A stretch of DNA of 64,000 nt from Collinsella sp. AM33-4BH (GCF_003469205.1 NZ_QSIN01000005.1:62001-126000); one strand, 5' to 3'; numbered from the stretch's first letter, positions 1 to 9,000 are shown. Numbers and translations are program-made. The notes: a model not told the origin generated them from the sequence alone.

Positions 1-2
1 AG

Positions 3-1511
3 GCTGGCGATAGCGTGAGCTACTACCTGCGTGCCAACAAGGCCGGCAAGGCAAAGATCACGGTGGCGTCGGTACTCGACCCCTCCAAGACCGCATCCTA
101 TGAGGTCGAAGTCAAGGCTGGTGTCGATACCTCTGCGCTCGTGGCAGCGCTTTCCGAGGCCGCGGGCTACAGCGAATCCGTCTACACTAAGGATTCCTAT
201 GCAGCTCTCACCGCTGCGGTCGAGGCGGCTCAGAAGCTCCTCGACGGCGGCCAAGGCAGCTATAGCAAGAAGGATGTCGCAGACGCCACAGCCAAGATCG
301 AGAAGGCAATCGACGGCCTCAAGATGCGCCCTGTCGATGAGAAGATTCTTATCAACACGCCCGAGAACCGCAAGAACGTCAAGGTGGCCGGCTTCTCGAG
401 TGAGGCCGACTACGAGGGCAGCAACGCCGTCAACGCTCTCGACGGCGACGAGCGGACGCTTTGGCACAGCGACTGGGCCCATGGGACCGGTATGCCCCAG
501 TATCTGAGTGTCGACCTGGGCCGCGACTACGATCTCACCGACGTTACATTCCTGCCGCGCCAGGACGGCGGCACTAACGGCGATATCTTCGAGGCCGAGA
601 TACTGGTCTCCGACACTGCCGACGGTTATGAGATGGGCACCGCCGCGTCGATGGGTACGTTCGCCTTCGACAATGACGGTCGCGTGCTCACCGACCGTGG
701 CGACTGGAAACAGATGAGCTTTGGCGCCGCGCGCGGTCGCTACGTGACCGTCAAGGTGATTCACGCCGGCGGTGGCAACGTTGATGCCTACTGCAGCATG
801 GCGGAGCTCAAGTTCTACGGTACGGCCGTCCCCGATCCGGTGGCGAAGGATGATCTCGCTACCGCGATCGAAAAGGTTGATGCCGAGGTTGCTGCCGGCG
901 ACCTCAAGGCCGGTGACTACACCGAGGCCTCCTGGACGGCGCTCGAGAACGCCCTGGCGAGCGCCCGCGCCATCTTGAGCGACGAGAAAGCCACGCAGGA
1001 CGAGGTCGACCAGGCGCTCAGGGCGCTCGAGAGCGCCCGCGGCGCGCTCGAGAAGACCCCGGTGGCCCCGGTCGAGAAACCGACTAAGAAGCAGCTCAAG
1101 GCCCTGGTCAAGCAGGCGAAGGAGACTGACACTAGGGGCAAGACGGCCGAGTCTGTCAAGGCCCTGACGGATGCCATTACCTACGCCGAGGACGTCTTGG
1201 GTGCTGAGAATGCTTCCGACACCCAGCTCCAGGCGGCCTATGACCAGCTCAAGCTGGCTATTGAGAGCCTCAAGGATGCCGATTCCGGCAATCAGGGCGG
1301 CTCGGGCAACCAGGGTTCCGGCAATGGCTCGAACGGCGGCAACCAGGCGGGCAAGCCCGCAGGCGACAAGGCCCAGGGCAGCAAGAAGAACGGTTCGGCG
1401 ATTCCCAATACCGGAGACCAGACGGCGGCGACCGTCGCGACCGTCGGTGGTCTTGGCGCCATCATCGCCGCGATCGGCGCTTTCTTCCATCGTCGCAGCA
1501 AGGCTAAGTAG
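3..1511 (+). CDS. Cell-wall-anchored surface protein, C-terminal part (F5/8 type C + FIVAR domains, LPxTG-like anchor)
   Basis: The reading frame is open from the left window edge, so the true start lies outside. In order I see the end of a bacterial Ig-like domain (to about 115), a FIVAR-type helical repeat (about 125-320), an F5/8 type C (discoidin-like) carbohydrate-binding domain (about 350-810), two more FIVAR-type repeats (840-1065 and 1080-1280), a Ser/Gly/Asn-rich wall-spanning linker, and a sorting signal: IPNTGD, a hydrophobic stretch, then RRSKAK. The protein is therefore exported and probably linked to peptidoglycan by a class A/E-type sortase. FIVAR and F5/8C domains are typical of host-glycan-directed glycosidases and adhesins; the catalytic part, if any, lies upstream. 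The sortase B at 2229 is not an obvious partner because SrtB enzymes usually use a different motif. Confidence 0.85.
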   Translation, partial: AGDSVSYYLRANKAGKAKITVASVLDPSKTASYEVEVKAGVDTSALVAALSEAAGYSESVYTKDSYAALTAAVEAAQKLLDGGQGSYSKKDVADATAKIEKAIDGLKMRPVDEKILINTPENRKNVKVAGFSSEADYEGSNAVNALDGDERTLWHSDWAHGTGMPQYLSVDLGRDYDLTDVTFLPRQDGGTNGDIFEAEILVSDTADGYEMGTAASMGTFAFDNDGRVLTDRGDWKQMSFGAARGRYVTVKVIHAGGGNVDAYCSMAELKFYGTAVPDPVAKDDLATAIEKVDAEVAAGDLKAGDYTEASWTALENALASARAILSDEKATQDEVDQALRALESARGALEKTPVAPVEKPTKKQLKALVKQAKETDTRGKTAESVKALTDAITYAEDVLGAENASDTQLQAAYDQLKLAIESLKDADSGNQGGSGNQGSGNGSNGGNQAGKPAGDKAQGSKKNGSAIPNTGDQTAATVATVGGLGAIIAAIGAFFHRRSKAK

Positions 1512-1530
1512 CCCCAGCAACAGCTAAGCA

Positions 1531-1573
1531 AGCGTGCCCGCCGTCCCACCCAAGGACGGTGGGCACGCTTTTT
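1531..1573 (+). terminator. Rho-independent terminator of the surface protein gene
   Basis: A 16-bp stem with one G-T pair (1531-1546 with 1553-1568) and a 6-base loop is followed by a T run. It starts 19 bases after the stop codon. Confidence 0.85.
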
Positions 1574-1656
1574 GAATGTAGGCGGAAAGCTCCGACCCTT
1601 CGGCCTTAATCTCGCAAAGCGTTCCGTCTCCCGCCGAACACATCAGCATCGGCGGC

Positions 1657-1662
1657 TATACT
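1657..1662 (+). promoter_or_regulatory. Possible -10 box upstream of purE
   Basis: TATACT lies 66 bases before the purE start. No convincing -35 hexamer lies 17 bases upstream, so this is weak. Confidence 0.25.
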
Positions 1663-1728
1663 TGAATTATTTGCAGTTAAGGGTCGCGGATTCGCCGCGT
1701 CACCGCTCTCAACAGGAGGTCTTTGTTT

Positions 1729-2193
1729 ATGGCAGATCAAAAGCCGGTTGTCGGGATCATCATGGGTTCCAAGTCCGATCTGGGCGTTATGGAAGGCTGC
1801 ACCGCCGAGCTCGAGGCACTGGGTGTGCCCTATGAGCTCGTGATCGCGAGCGCGCACCGCACGCCGGCGAAGGTCCACGAGTGGGCTTCGACTGCCGCCG
1901 ATCGCGGTATCAAAGTGATTATCGCCGCCGCCGGCAAGGCCGCTCACCTGGGTGGTGTCGTGGCTGCCTTTACGCCGCTGCCGGTTATCGGCGTGCCTAT
2001 GAAGACGAGTGACCTGGGCGGTATGGATTCGCTGCTGTCGATGGTGCAGATGCCTTCGGGCGTGCCCGTGGCCTGCGTTGCCATCAACGGTGCCAAGAAC
2101 GCCGCCATCTATGCCACGCAGATTCTGGGTGCTTGCGACCCCGAGTACCGCAAGGTTATCGAGAAAATGAAGCAGGAGATGGCCGACGCCTAG
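1729..2193 (+). CDS. purE: N5-carboxyaminoimidazole ribonucleotide mutase (PurE, class I)
   Basis: PurE moves the carboxyl group of N5-CAIR to give CAIR in cytosolic purine synthesis. The 154-residue protein has the usual class I length and the family signature near the N terminus (GIIMGSKSDL, then IASAHRTP, which carries the catalytic His). The ATG at 1729 sits 9 bases after an AGGAGG site; an in-frame TTG at 1723 is too close to it. No purK follows. Instead a sortase gene starts 36 bases downstream, so purE is separated from purF, purM and purN by about 3 kb of unrelated genes. Confidence 0.95.
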   Translation: MADQKPVVGIIMGSKSDLGVMEGCTAELEALGVPYELVIASAHRTPAKVHEWASTAADRGIKVIIAAAGKAAHLGGVVAAFTPLPVIGVPMKTSDLGGMDSLLSMVQMPSGVPVACVAINGAKNAAIYATQILGACDPEYRKVIEKMKQEMADA

Positions 2194-2228
2194 GCGTTCC
2201 GCCGTTTCACCGCAGTATAAGGAGAGCC

Positions 2229-3227
2229 ATGTCCGATTATCAGGGAAAACGATTCAAGGCTTCTCAGATTCCCGATCCGTCGAAGCCGGGTGCTGCCCAT
2301 GCGGCACAGCAGGGTCGGACATCCTCTCCTCAGCAGCCGCGCGCGCCGCGTTCCGTAACGCCGACGTCCCATCGCCGTCAGGATACGCCTGCTGCTTATC
2401 GCCCTTCGTCATACAGTACGGCCAAGAAGTCACCTCGCTCTTCGGCGCATACCGCGCCATCGAGCTATACCGAGCCGCTGCGCAAAAAGCGCCGCTCCGT
2501 CATTCCCATTCTGCTCATCATCATTGGCATTGGCCTGATCGTTGCTGCGGCCGCCATCTTTATTAATGCCCAGATTGGCTACAAGCAGGCGAGCGAGTCG
2601 TATCAAAAAATCGAAAAGCAATATGTGAGCGACAAGGACGCCAGCGGCGTGCCGATTATCGACTTCAACGCGCTCGCCCAGACAAATCCCGAGGTTGTGG
2701 GTTGGATTTACGCGCCCGGCACCAACATCAACTACCCCGTGGTGCAGACCAACAACAACTCCAAGTACCTCAACACGCTGTTCGACGGTACGGCCAATGC
2801 CTCGGGAGCCATCTTCTTGGATAGCGACGACACCGCGCCGGGCATGGTGGATCAGCAGACCACGATTTACGGCCATCACATGAACGACGGTTCGATGTTC
2901 AACGTGATTTCGCGTACGACCGATCAGGCGACGTTCGACAGCATGGAATACGTGTACTACATCACGTGCGATGCGACGTATAAGTTGCGCCCGCTGGCGA
3001 CCAAGGTGGTCGAGGACACGTATGCCAAGGCGCGCACGCCCAACTTTGAGGGCGATGACGGACTGAAGAATTACCTGTCCGAGATGCTCGACGGTGCCTC
3101 TGCCGTGGCGAGCGATGCCACCGACCGTGCCGCTTCGGCAACCAAGGTCGTAACGCTTGTGACCTGTCGCTCGCTGTCGCTGAGCAACACACGCGCCGTC
3201 ATGGTGCTCACGCCGGTCGAGGAATAA
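2229..3227 (+). CDS. srtB: Class B sortase with long N-terminal cytoplasmic tail
   Basis: Membrane transpeptidase of 332 residues. The first 90 residues are a Ser/Pro/Arg-rich, probably disordered tail. A hydrophobic anchor follows at about 91-115, then the sortase domain. Catalytic residues are visible: His216 in TIYGHHMND, Cys313 in TLVTCR, and Arg322 in SNTRAV. The GHHMNDGSMF context is typical of SrtB enzymes. The ATG at 2229 is chosen because AAGGAG precedes it; the frame is also open upstream, inside purE. SrtB enzymes anchor haem/iron proteins or assemble pili in other Gram-positives. No protein with an NPQTN-type motif was seen nearby, so its substrate is unknown. Confidence 0.92.
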   Translation: MSDYQGKRFKASQIPDPSKPGAAHAAQQGRTSSPQQPRAPRSVTPTSHRRQDTPAAYRPSSYSTAKKSPRSSAHTAPSSYTEPLRKKRRSVIPILLIIIGIGLIVAAAAIFINAQIGYKQASESYQKIEKQYVSDKDASGVPIIDFNALAQTNPEVVGWIYAPGTNINYPVVQTNNNSKYLNTLFDGTANASGAIFLDSDDTAPGMVDQQTTIYGHHMNDGSMFNVISRTTDQATFDSMEYVYYITCDATYKLRPLATKVVEDTYAKARTPNFEGDDGLKNYLSEMLDGASAVASDATDRAASATKVVTLVTCRSLSLSNTRAVMVLTPVEE

Positions 3228-3282
3228 AGTGTCCGGGAGCCCCGTCCCAAAAAGACTGCCCTGGAAATCAAAAGGAGAAATG

Positions 3283-3699
3283 ATGTTTGAGAATGGCAAA
3301 TCGATGCCTTCGGTTGATGCTTGGCTGCGCGAAGCCAAGGCCGATGTTTCGGCGGCTGATTGTGGGATGTACCTGACACACAACGGCGTGGTGCGCGCGA
3401 CGCCCAAGGCCGAGGTGCGTGGGGTCGAGACCGATGGTGTGGCGCCTGGACATAAGGTGGGCGGCATGGCGTTTGGCTTCGATGCCGAAAAGGTGCAGGC
3501 CGCTATCGAGGCAACGCACGCGATGCCGGGTATCGGTTACGTGCGCGTGTGGTTGGCGAGTGGCGAGCTCGCCGTGGGCGACGACATCATGCTCGTGCTC
3601 ATTGGCGGGGACATTCGCCCGCATGTGGTCGATGCGCTGCAGGCGCTCGTCGGTACCATCAAAAATGAGTGTGTGAGCGAGGTCGAGCGCGAGGCGTAG
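3283..3699 (+). CDS. MoaE-like protein (molybdopterin synthase large-subunit family)
   Basis: A 138-residue protein whose second half (GYVRVWLASGELAVGDDIML and the following helix) resembles the MoaE fold, where a strand-turn-strand precedes a helix used in molybdopterin synthase. The usual MoaE active-site Lys pattern is not clear, and no MoaD or other moa gene lies nearby, so catalytic function is uncertain. Two tandem ATGs occur at 3280 and 3283; the second has the better spacing to AAAGGAG. It may be cotranscribed with the sortase gene 55 bases upstream. The call rests on resemblance of a short stretch. Confidence 0.5.
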   Translation: MFENGKSMPSVDAWLREAKADVSAADCGMYLTHNGVVRATPKAEVRGVETDGVAPGHKVGGMAFGFDAEKVQAAIEATHAMPGIGYVRVWLASGELAVGDDIMLVLIGGDIRPHVVDALQALVGTIKNECVSEVEREA

Positions 3700-3729
3700 A
3701 GGCTTGCGTCGATAGAAGGCTCGTTTATA

Positions 3730-3768
3730 AAAATGCCCGCCGGTACGTGTGATACCGGCGGGCATTTT
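3730..3768. terminator. Bidirectional terminator between convergent genes
   Basis: A perfect 15-bp stem (3731-3745 with 3753-3767) and 7-base loop has A and T runs on the two sides. It can serve both the MoaE-like gene and the convergent membrane protein gene. Confidence 0.85.
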
Positions 3769-3789
3769 GTGTTTTGGGCGCGGTGGGCG

Positions 3790-5019
3790 CTACACGCGCG
3801 TCGCATCCTTGGGACTCATGGTCATGCTCTGGAAGCGGTTCTCCATGTAGTCGTTATCGAAATACTTGCCGTAGAACTGCGCGACGGGAATATCCGGCTC
3901 CGTGCCGTTGACGCGCTGGTACCAGTAGTCGAGCGACTGCAGCGTCATGACGCCGTCGACCAGCATAATGACGGTAAAGATGACGGTAGCCGAGTAGCGA
4001 CTCTTCCACGGAATCATGTTGATGAGCTTGAGCAGCCTCGGCAACAGCAGCTTGATCCAGATAAGGCCACCCAGGCCCCACAGGCAGGCAAAGCCCGTGC
4101 AGGTGCGTCCGCCCGTAAGGACGGCGAGTGGGTCGGGCATGCCGAACAGCTTCATGTGCGAGTAGCTCCACGAGACCACGCCAAATGAGGTCTGCATAAA
4201 CCAGCCCACGAACACCTCAAAGCTCGCGCCGAGCACAGCGCTTACCAGGAAAATGATGATGGGGTTCTTTTTATAGAAGCGGTTGAGCACCATGGTCATG
4301 AGTACGGCGCCAAAGCCATAGATGGGGCTGAAGGGACCAAACAGCATGCCGGCGCGGTTCTGGTAGACGCCCGGGTCGTCGACTGTCATATGCCAGATGT
4401 CCTCGGCGATCAGGCCGAGCACGCAGCAGACGAAGAATACCCAGAACAGGTTGAAGTAGTTGAGCTTGATGTAGCCCTCGCCGGTTTCATCGCGGCCGAG
4501 CATGCCCTCCGCCGCGGCGTCACGGTCGAGCATCTCCTGCAGGCGGCGCTGCAGTTCGCGCTCCTGGCGCAGCGTGGGGTCGACGGTTGCCGAAAGTGCA
4601 ACGAGGATGCCGAGCTGGATCGCGGGACGCAGCAGGAAGGGCCCGATGCCCTGGAGCATCACGTCGACCAAAAGCTCGACGACGGTGAATGCAATAAGGA
4701 TGTAGGACAGGCGGGCGGCGTTGCGGCGCTGGTTTTTGATAAGGTCCAGGCCAAAGATGATCAGGATGACGGCACTTGCCGCAGAGAGCATGATGCCGGC
4801 GACGATGAGTCCAACCGCGACGAGCGTGTTGTCGCCGAGCTTGGCAGCGGCGTTGCCGTTGATGAGCGCGGTGATGACCTGCCACATAAAGGCGGCGACC
4901 GACGGGAGTGTGCCCACGCCGGACAGGATGCACAGGACGGCGTACACCTTAATGATGAGGGGAATCTTCTTGACCTCCGTGGCGCTGGGGACGCTGGGGT
5001 CGAGTCCGTTTCGATCCAT
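3790..5019 (-). CDS. Putative ABC transporter permease, CmpB (PF06541-like) family membrane protein
   Basis: A 409-residue polytopic membrane protein. The N-terminal half has about four hydrophobic segments, then a charged cytoplasmic stretch (rich in Arg and Glu, with RELQRRLQEM). The C-terminal half carries the CmpB-type permease domain, recognisable by a VCCVLGLIAEDIW helix, a GMLFGPFSPIYGFGAV segment and a further helix with FEVFVGWFMQ. The start at 5019 has an AAAGG site upstream on the minus strand. No ATPase partner is adjacent. Despite the family name, transport activity has not been shown for most members, so substrate and role are unknown. Confidence 0.75.
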   Translation of the reverse strand: MDRNGLDPSVPSATEVKKIPLIIKVYAVLCILSGVGTLPSVAAFMWQVITALINGNAAAKLGDNTLVAVGLIVAGIMLSAASAVILIIFGLDLIKNQRRNAARLSYILIAFTVVELLVDVMLQGIGPFLLRPAIQLGILVALSATVDPTLRQERELQRRLQEMLDRDAAAEGMLGRDETGEGYIKLNYFNLFWVFFVCCVLGLIAEDIWHMTVDDPGVYQNRAGMLFGPFSPIYGFGAVLMTMVLNRFYKKNPIIIFLVSAVLGASFEVFVGWFMQTSFGVVSWSYSHMKLFGMPDPLAVLTGGRTCTGFACLWGLGGLIWIKLLLPRLLKLINMIPWKSRYSATVIFTVIMLVDGVMTLQSLDYWYQRVNGTEPDIPVAQFYGKYFDNDYMENRFQSMTMSPKDATRV

Positions 5020-5257
5020 ACAGAACCTTTCTCGCTTTGTCCTAGATTACAAGGATACGCCGCCGACCTGCCAAAAGACAGGACGAACGTCCCAATTGCA
5101 ACAATGCAACCCTCAACGGTGGACGCGGCGGCCATCTGGGGGCGCGGGCGCTTGCGCTGGACAGACCAATAAAATGTTTGGCCACAAAACGGATTATTAG
5201 CTCGGTGGGCTTTTAAAAAGCGCTGCTCATGCGCTGGGGAGCGCGTCGCGCCGTGCG

Positions 5258-5263
5258 TATAAT
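5258..5263 (+). promoter_or_regulatory. Candidate -10 box for purF
   Basis: A perfect TATAAT lies 41 bases before the purF start. The hexamer 17 bases upstream, TGGGGA, is a poor -35. The 285-base gap between the divergent genes holds nothing else I can name. Confidence 0.4.
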
Positions 5264-5304
5264 AAGGCGGGTAACGCCAAAATACGAGGCTCTGAGGGGA
5301 TGCC

Positions 5305-6975
5305 ATGTCTCAAGAAACCATCCGCGCGGCCGAGCGTGCCGCGGGACAGGTGAACGCCATGTCGACGTATGATCCGGACTCCGACCAGCTGCATGAGGAA
5401 TGCGGCGTTTTTGGTGTCTGGGCGCCCGATCGCGACGTGGCTCGACTGACGTACTTTGGCCTGCGTGCACTGCAGCACCGTGGCCAAGAATCGGCGGGAA
5501 TCGCTGTTGGTGACGGCGGTACGGTTATGGTCCGCAAGGATCTGGGCCTGCTCGACCGCGTGTTCTCCAATGCCGACTTGTCGACGCTCTCCGGTCAGCT
5601 GGCCGTGGGTCATGTGCGCTACGGCACCGCCGGCGCCAAGAGCTGGGAAGCCTCTCAGCCGCACCTCTCTACCATCAATAGCGTCATTATCGCGCTCGCG
5701 CACAACGGCACCCTCGTCAACACCGACGAGCTGCGCCGCCAGCTGATCGAGCTGGGCGTGCCGTTCCTCTCCAACTCGGATTCCGAGGTTGCGACCAAGC
5801 TCATCGGCTACTTTACCCAGCGTACGGGCCACCTGCGCGAGGGCATTCGCAAGACCATGGAGCTTGTGCGCGGCGGTTATGCCATGACGCTCATCAACGA
5901 GCAGGCGCTCTACGCCTTCCGCGATCCGCACGGCATTCGCCCACTGGTGTTGGGCAAGCTGGTGGACGAGGGCCTGGACCAGGCCGATGCCGCATCCGTT
6001 TCGCAGCTGCCGTCGCAGGACGGCGCCGCGACGGTCGACTCCGCCGTCCGTGTCACGCGCGCCGGCGGCTGGGTCGTTGCTTCCGAGACCTGCGCACTCG
6101 ACATCGTGGGTGCCGAGTACGTCCGTGACGTCCGTCCCGGCGAGATTTTGCGCATCAGCGCCGAGGGCCTTGTGTCCGAGCAGGGCGTGCCTGCCGCCGA
6201 GGAGCCTGCTAACTGCATCTTTGAGCAGGTCTACTTCGCTCGCCCCGATTCCATCATGAACGGCAAGAGCGTCTACGCCTGCCGTTATGACATGGGTCGT
6301 CAGCTGGCACATGAGGAGCCCGTCGAGGCCGACCTGGTCATCGGCGTGCCCGACTCCGGCCTGCCGCCCGCGGAGGGCTATTCGCACGAGAGCGGTATTC
6401 CCTTTGGTGAGGGCCTTATCAAGAACCGCTACGTGGGCCGTACGTTTATCGAGCCTACGCAGGAGCTGCGTGCCATGGGCGTGCGTATGAAACTCAACCC
6501 GCTGCGCGACAACATCGAGGGCAAGCGCCTGGTCGTCATCGACGACTCCATTGTGCGCGGCACCACCATGGTGCAGCTCGTAAAGATGCTGCGCAACGCC
6601 GGCGCCAAGGAGATTCACATTCGCATCAACTCGCCCGAGGTCATCTGGCCGTGCTTCTACGGTATCGATACCGACGTGCAGTCGCAGCTCATCAGCGCCA
6701 ACAAGACGGTCGATGAGATCTGCGAGTACATTGGCGCCGATTCGCTGGCCTTCCTTTCGGTCGAGGGCCTGCTGAAGGTCATGCCCAAGGGCGGCTACTG
6801 CGACGCGTGCTTTACCGGCCGCTATCCCGTGGCGATTCCCGAGAGCTTTGGCCGTGACAAGTTCATGGAGGGCTTTAAGCCCCGCAACCTGGACAAGCCG
6901 CTGTACTTTGACGACGACGCCGTGGTCGAGAAATATGTCGACCGCAGCTGGGAAGAGGAGCACGGCGAGGCCTAA
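5305..6975 (+). CDS. purF: Amidophosphoribosyltransferase (PurF), Fe-S type with propeptide
   Basis: It makes phosphoribosylamine from PRPP and glutamine, the first committed step of purine synthesis. The 556-residue protein has an Ntn glutaminase domain whose nucleophile is Cys33 in EECGVFGV, so a 32-residue propeptide must be removed. The phosphoribosyltransferase domain has the PRPP loop VVIDDSIVRGTT. Cysteines in NCIFEQVYFARPDS, WPCFYGIDTD and YCDACFTGRYP match the four ligands of the 4Fe-4S cluster in the Bacillus-type enzyme. The ATG at 5305 follows GAGGGG; an internal Met at 5359 is an alternative start. The TAA stop codon is also the first three bases of a repeat. Confidence 0.96.
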   Translation: MSQETIRAAERAAGQVNAMSTYDPDSDQLHEECGVFGVWAPDRDVARLTYFGLRALQHRGQESAGIAVGDGGTVMVRKDLGLLDRVFSNADLSTLSGQLAVGHVRYGTAGAKSWEASQPHLSTINSVIIALAHNGTLVNTDELRRQLIELGVPFLSNSDSEVATKLIGYFTQRTGHLREGIRKTMELVRGGYAMTLINEQALYAFRDPHGIRPLVLGKLVDEGLDQADAASVSQLPSQDGAATVDSAVRVTRAGGWVVASETCALDIVGAEYVRDVRPGEILRISAEGLVSEQGVPAAEEPANCIFEQVYFARPDSIMNGKSVYACRYDMGRQLAHEEPVEADLVIGVPDSGLPPAEGYSHESGIPFGEGLIKNRYVGRTFIEPTQELRAMGVRMKLNPLRDNIEGKRLVVIDDSIVRGTTMVQLVKMLRNAGAKEIHIRINSPEVIWPCFYGIDTDVQSQLISANKTVDEICEYIGADSLAFLSVEGLLKVMPKGGYCDACFTGRYPVAIPESFGRDKFMEGFKPRNLDKPLYFDDDAVVEKYVDRSWEEEHGEA

Positions 6976-7015
6976 AACCTGCCATGTAGGGACAGGTTTA
7001 TTTTGGTAGGTTTTA
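6973..7015. repeat. About 43-bp imperfect palindromic repeat, copy 1, fused to the purF stop codon
   Basis: Begins with the purF stop codon. Ends are inverted (AAAACCTGCCA and TGGTAGGTTTTA) around a conserved centre containing TAGGGACAGGTTTATTTTGG. Related copies lie at 18425-18463 and, inverted, at 18586-18626. Confidence 0.75.
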
Positions 7016-7130
7016 CCTGCTGTTTTGTTGATATGACGGCGCGTGCTGTTATGGCGCGCGCCGAAATGGCGCAACTATGAGCACCGTTTGGCGCCTGCTC
7101 GTCAGACGGTAGTGGGAGAGGAAGACTCAG

Positions 7131-8234
7131 ATGAGCGACAGCAAGCATGTGACGTACGAGGACGCCGGCGTCGATACCGCCGAGGGCGGCCGCGCCGTCG
7201 ACGCTATTAAGCAGATGGTCAAGGACACCAACCGCCCCGAGGTCATCGGCGGCATCGGTGGCTTTGGCGGCCTGTTCTCGGCCGCCGCGCTTAAGGATAT
7301 GGAAGACCCGATCCTGATTAGCGGCACCGACGGCGTGGGCACCAAGCTCGTGCTCGCCCAGATCATGGACCGTCACGAGACGGTGGGCCAGGACCTGGTC
7401 GCCATGTGCGTCAACGACATTTTGGCTTCGGGCGCCGAGCCGCTGTTCTTCCTGGATTACGTTGCCATCGGTCACATTGAGGCCGAGCACATGGCAAAGA
7501 TCATCAAGGGTGTGGCCGACGGCTGCAAGCTCGCGGGCTGCGCGCTCGTGGGCGGCGAGATGGCCGAGCACCCCGGCGTCATGGCTCCGGCCGACTACGA
7601 CCTCGCCGGCTTTACCGTGGGTGTTGTCGATCGTCCCAAGATGCTCGACCCCGCGAACGTTCGCCCCGGCGATGTGATTCTGGGCCTGCCCTCCACCGGT
7701 GTGCACTCCAACGGCTACTCGCTCGTGCGCAAGGTCATCGGCGTTGACGGCATCAAGCCGGGCACGCCCGAGGCCGCCGCTAAGGCCGAGGAACTGAGCC
7801 GTCCGCTCGAGGAGCTCGACGGTGCTTCGCTGGCCGATGCTCTGCTGGCCCCTACGCGCATCTACGTCAAGCCGATTCTGGAGCTGCTGCGTGGCGGCGC
7901 TTCGGTGCACGCCATTGCTCACATCACTGGTGGCGGCATTACCGAGAACCTCAACCGCGCACTCGCCGACGACGTCGATGCCGTGGTCACCCGCAACGGT
8001 GCCGAGATGGGCTGGGACGTTCCGCCCGTCATTACTTACGTGTCGCGTCAGGCCGAGCTTGCGCCCAACGAGGCATGCAAGACCTTCAACATGGGCGTCG
8101 GCCTGTGCCTGATTGTCGCCCCCGAGGACGAGGCCGCGGTAACCGATGCCCTGGTCGCGTCGGGCGAGAAGCCGTTCCGCGTGGGCGAGTGCGTCGAGGG
8201 CTCCGGTAAGGTCGTGTACTCCGATGAGCGCTAG
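7131..8234 (+). CDS. purM: Phosphoribosylformylglycinamidine cyclo-ligase (AIR synthetase, PurM)
   Basis: PurM closes the imidazole ring of AIR using ATP. The 367-residue protein shows the family landmarks: GGIGGFGGLFS near residue 40, ISGTDGVGTKL at about 63-73, the C-x-N-D stretch in AMCVNDILASGAEPLFFLDY, and GGEMAEHPGVM. Its start follows a purine-rich site GAGAGGAAG. It lies 155 bases after purF, with a repeat in between, and overlaps purN by 11 bases, so purM and purN are surely translated from one message. Confidence 0.96.
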   Translation: MSDSKHVTYEDAGVDTAEGGRAVDAIKQMVKDTNRPEVIGGIGGFGGLFSAAALKDMEDPILISGTDGVGTKLVLAQIMDRHETVGQDLVAMCVNDILASGAEPLFFLDYVAIGHIEAEHMAKIIKGVADGCKLAGCALVGGEMAEHPGVMAPADYDLAGFTVGVVDRPKMLDPANVRPGDVILGLPSTGVHSNGYSLVRKVIGVDGIKPGTPEAAAKAEELSRPLEELDGASLADALLAPTRIYVKPILELLRGGASVHAIAHITGGGITENLNRALADDVDAVVTRNGAEMGWDVPPVITYVSRQAELAPNEACKTFNMGVGLCLIVAPEDEAAVTDALVASGEKPFRVGECVEGSGKVVYSDER

Positions 8235-8925
8235 CGAGCAGATGGCTGCTGCCGAGGGCCTGGGCTTTGTGCCCTACACCCGTCCGACCGGCACCGATAC
8301 GGCCGAGCCGCTCAAGATCGGCGTGCTTATCAGCGGTTCGGGCACCAACCTGCAGGCGCTGATCGACCTTATCGCCGCCGGCAAGCTCAACGCCTCGATT
8401 GAGCTTGTAGTGTCGAGCCGTCCTTCGGCCAAAGGCTTGCAGCGCGCCGAGCGTGCGGGCATCCAGACACTCACGCTGTCCAAGGATATCTATGCCGACC
8501 CCATTGCGGCTGACGAGATCATCGCGCATGAGCTGCTCGAGCGCGGCTGCGAGTACGTGGTGATGGCCGGCTATATGCGCATGGTGCACACGCCGCTGCT
8601 GGCGGCGTTCCCCAATCGCGTGGTCAACCTGCATCCGGCGCTGCTGCCGAGCTTTACCGGTGCCCATGCGATTGACGATGCGTTTGCTCGCGGTGTCAAG
8701 GTGACCGGCGTGACCGTGCACTTTGCCAACGAGATCTACGACAACGGCCCCATCATCGCCCAGCGTGCGCTGGCTGTTGAGGAGGGCTGGGACGTCGACA
8801 CGCTCGAGGAGCACATCCATGCGATCGAGCATGTGCTGTATCCCGAGGTCGTACAAATGCTCGCCGACGGTCGCGTCCACGTGCTGGAGAGCGGCAAGGT
8901 AGCAATTGATGCGCCCCGCGGCTAG
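8224..8925 (+). CDS. purN: Phosphoribosylglycinamide formyltransferase (PurN)
   Basis: PurN transfers a formyl group from 10-formyl-THF to GAR. The ATG at 8224 overlaps the end of purM, which fits translational coupling. The 233-residue protein carries a 36-residue N-terminal extension before the family's usual first strand (IGVLISGSGTNLQALID). The catalytic Asn and His are in VNLHPALLPSF and the catalytic Asp in VHFANEIYDNGPI. Later pathway genes (purD, purH, purL) are not in the window. Confidence 0.95.
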   Translation: MSASEQMAAAEGLGFVPYTRPTGTDTAEPLKIGVLISGSGTNLQALIDLIAAGKLNASIELVVSSRPSAKGLQRAERAGIQTLTLSKDIYADPIAADEIIAHELLERGCEYVVMAGYMRMVHTPLLAAFPNRVVNLHPALLPSFTGAHAIDDAFARGVKVTGVTVHFANEIYDNGPIIAQRALAVEEGWDVDTLEEHIHAIEHVLYPEVVQMLADGRVHVLESGKVAIDAPRG

Positions 8926-8955
8926 CGGTGCACAGTGCAATTTAGTTGAGTGGTT

Positions 8956-9000
8956 AGGGTGGTCATTGGCGCCAAGGCGCGTGTGGCCACCTTTTGTTTT
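8956..9000 (+). terminator. Terminator after purN
   Basis: AGGGTGGTCA pairs with TGGCCACCTT (one wobble) around a loop with an inner GGCGCC. A TTTTGTTTT tail follows. Confidence 0.7.

Noticed and set aside
4390..5172. A 260-codon plus-strand frame
   Set aside because: Antisense to the CmpB-type membrane protein and rich in acidic/His residues typical of shadow frames.
5227..7074. A 615-codon open frame on the minus strand
   Set aside because: Antisense to purF, which has every catalytic motif.
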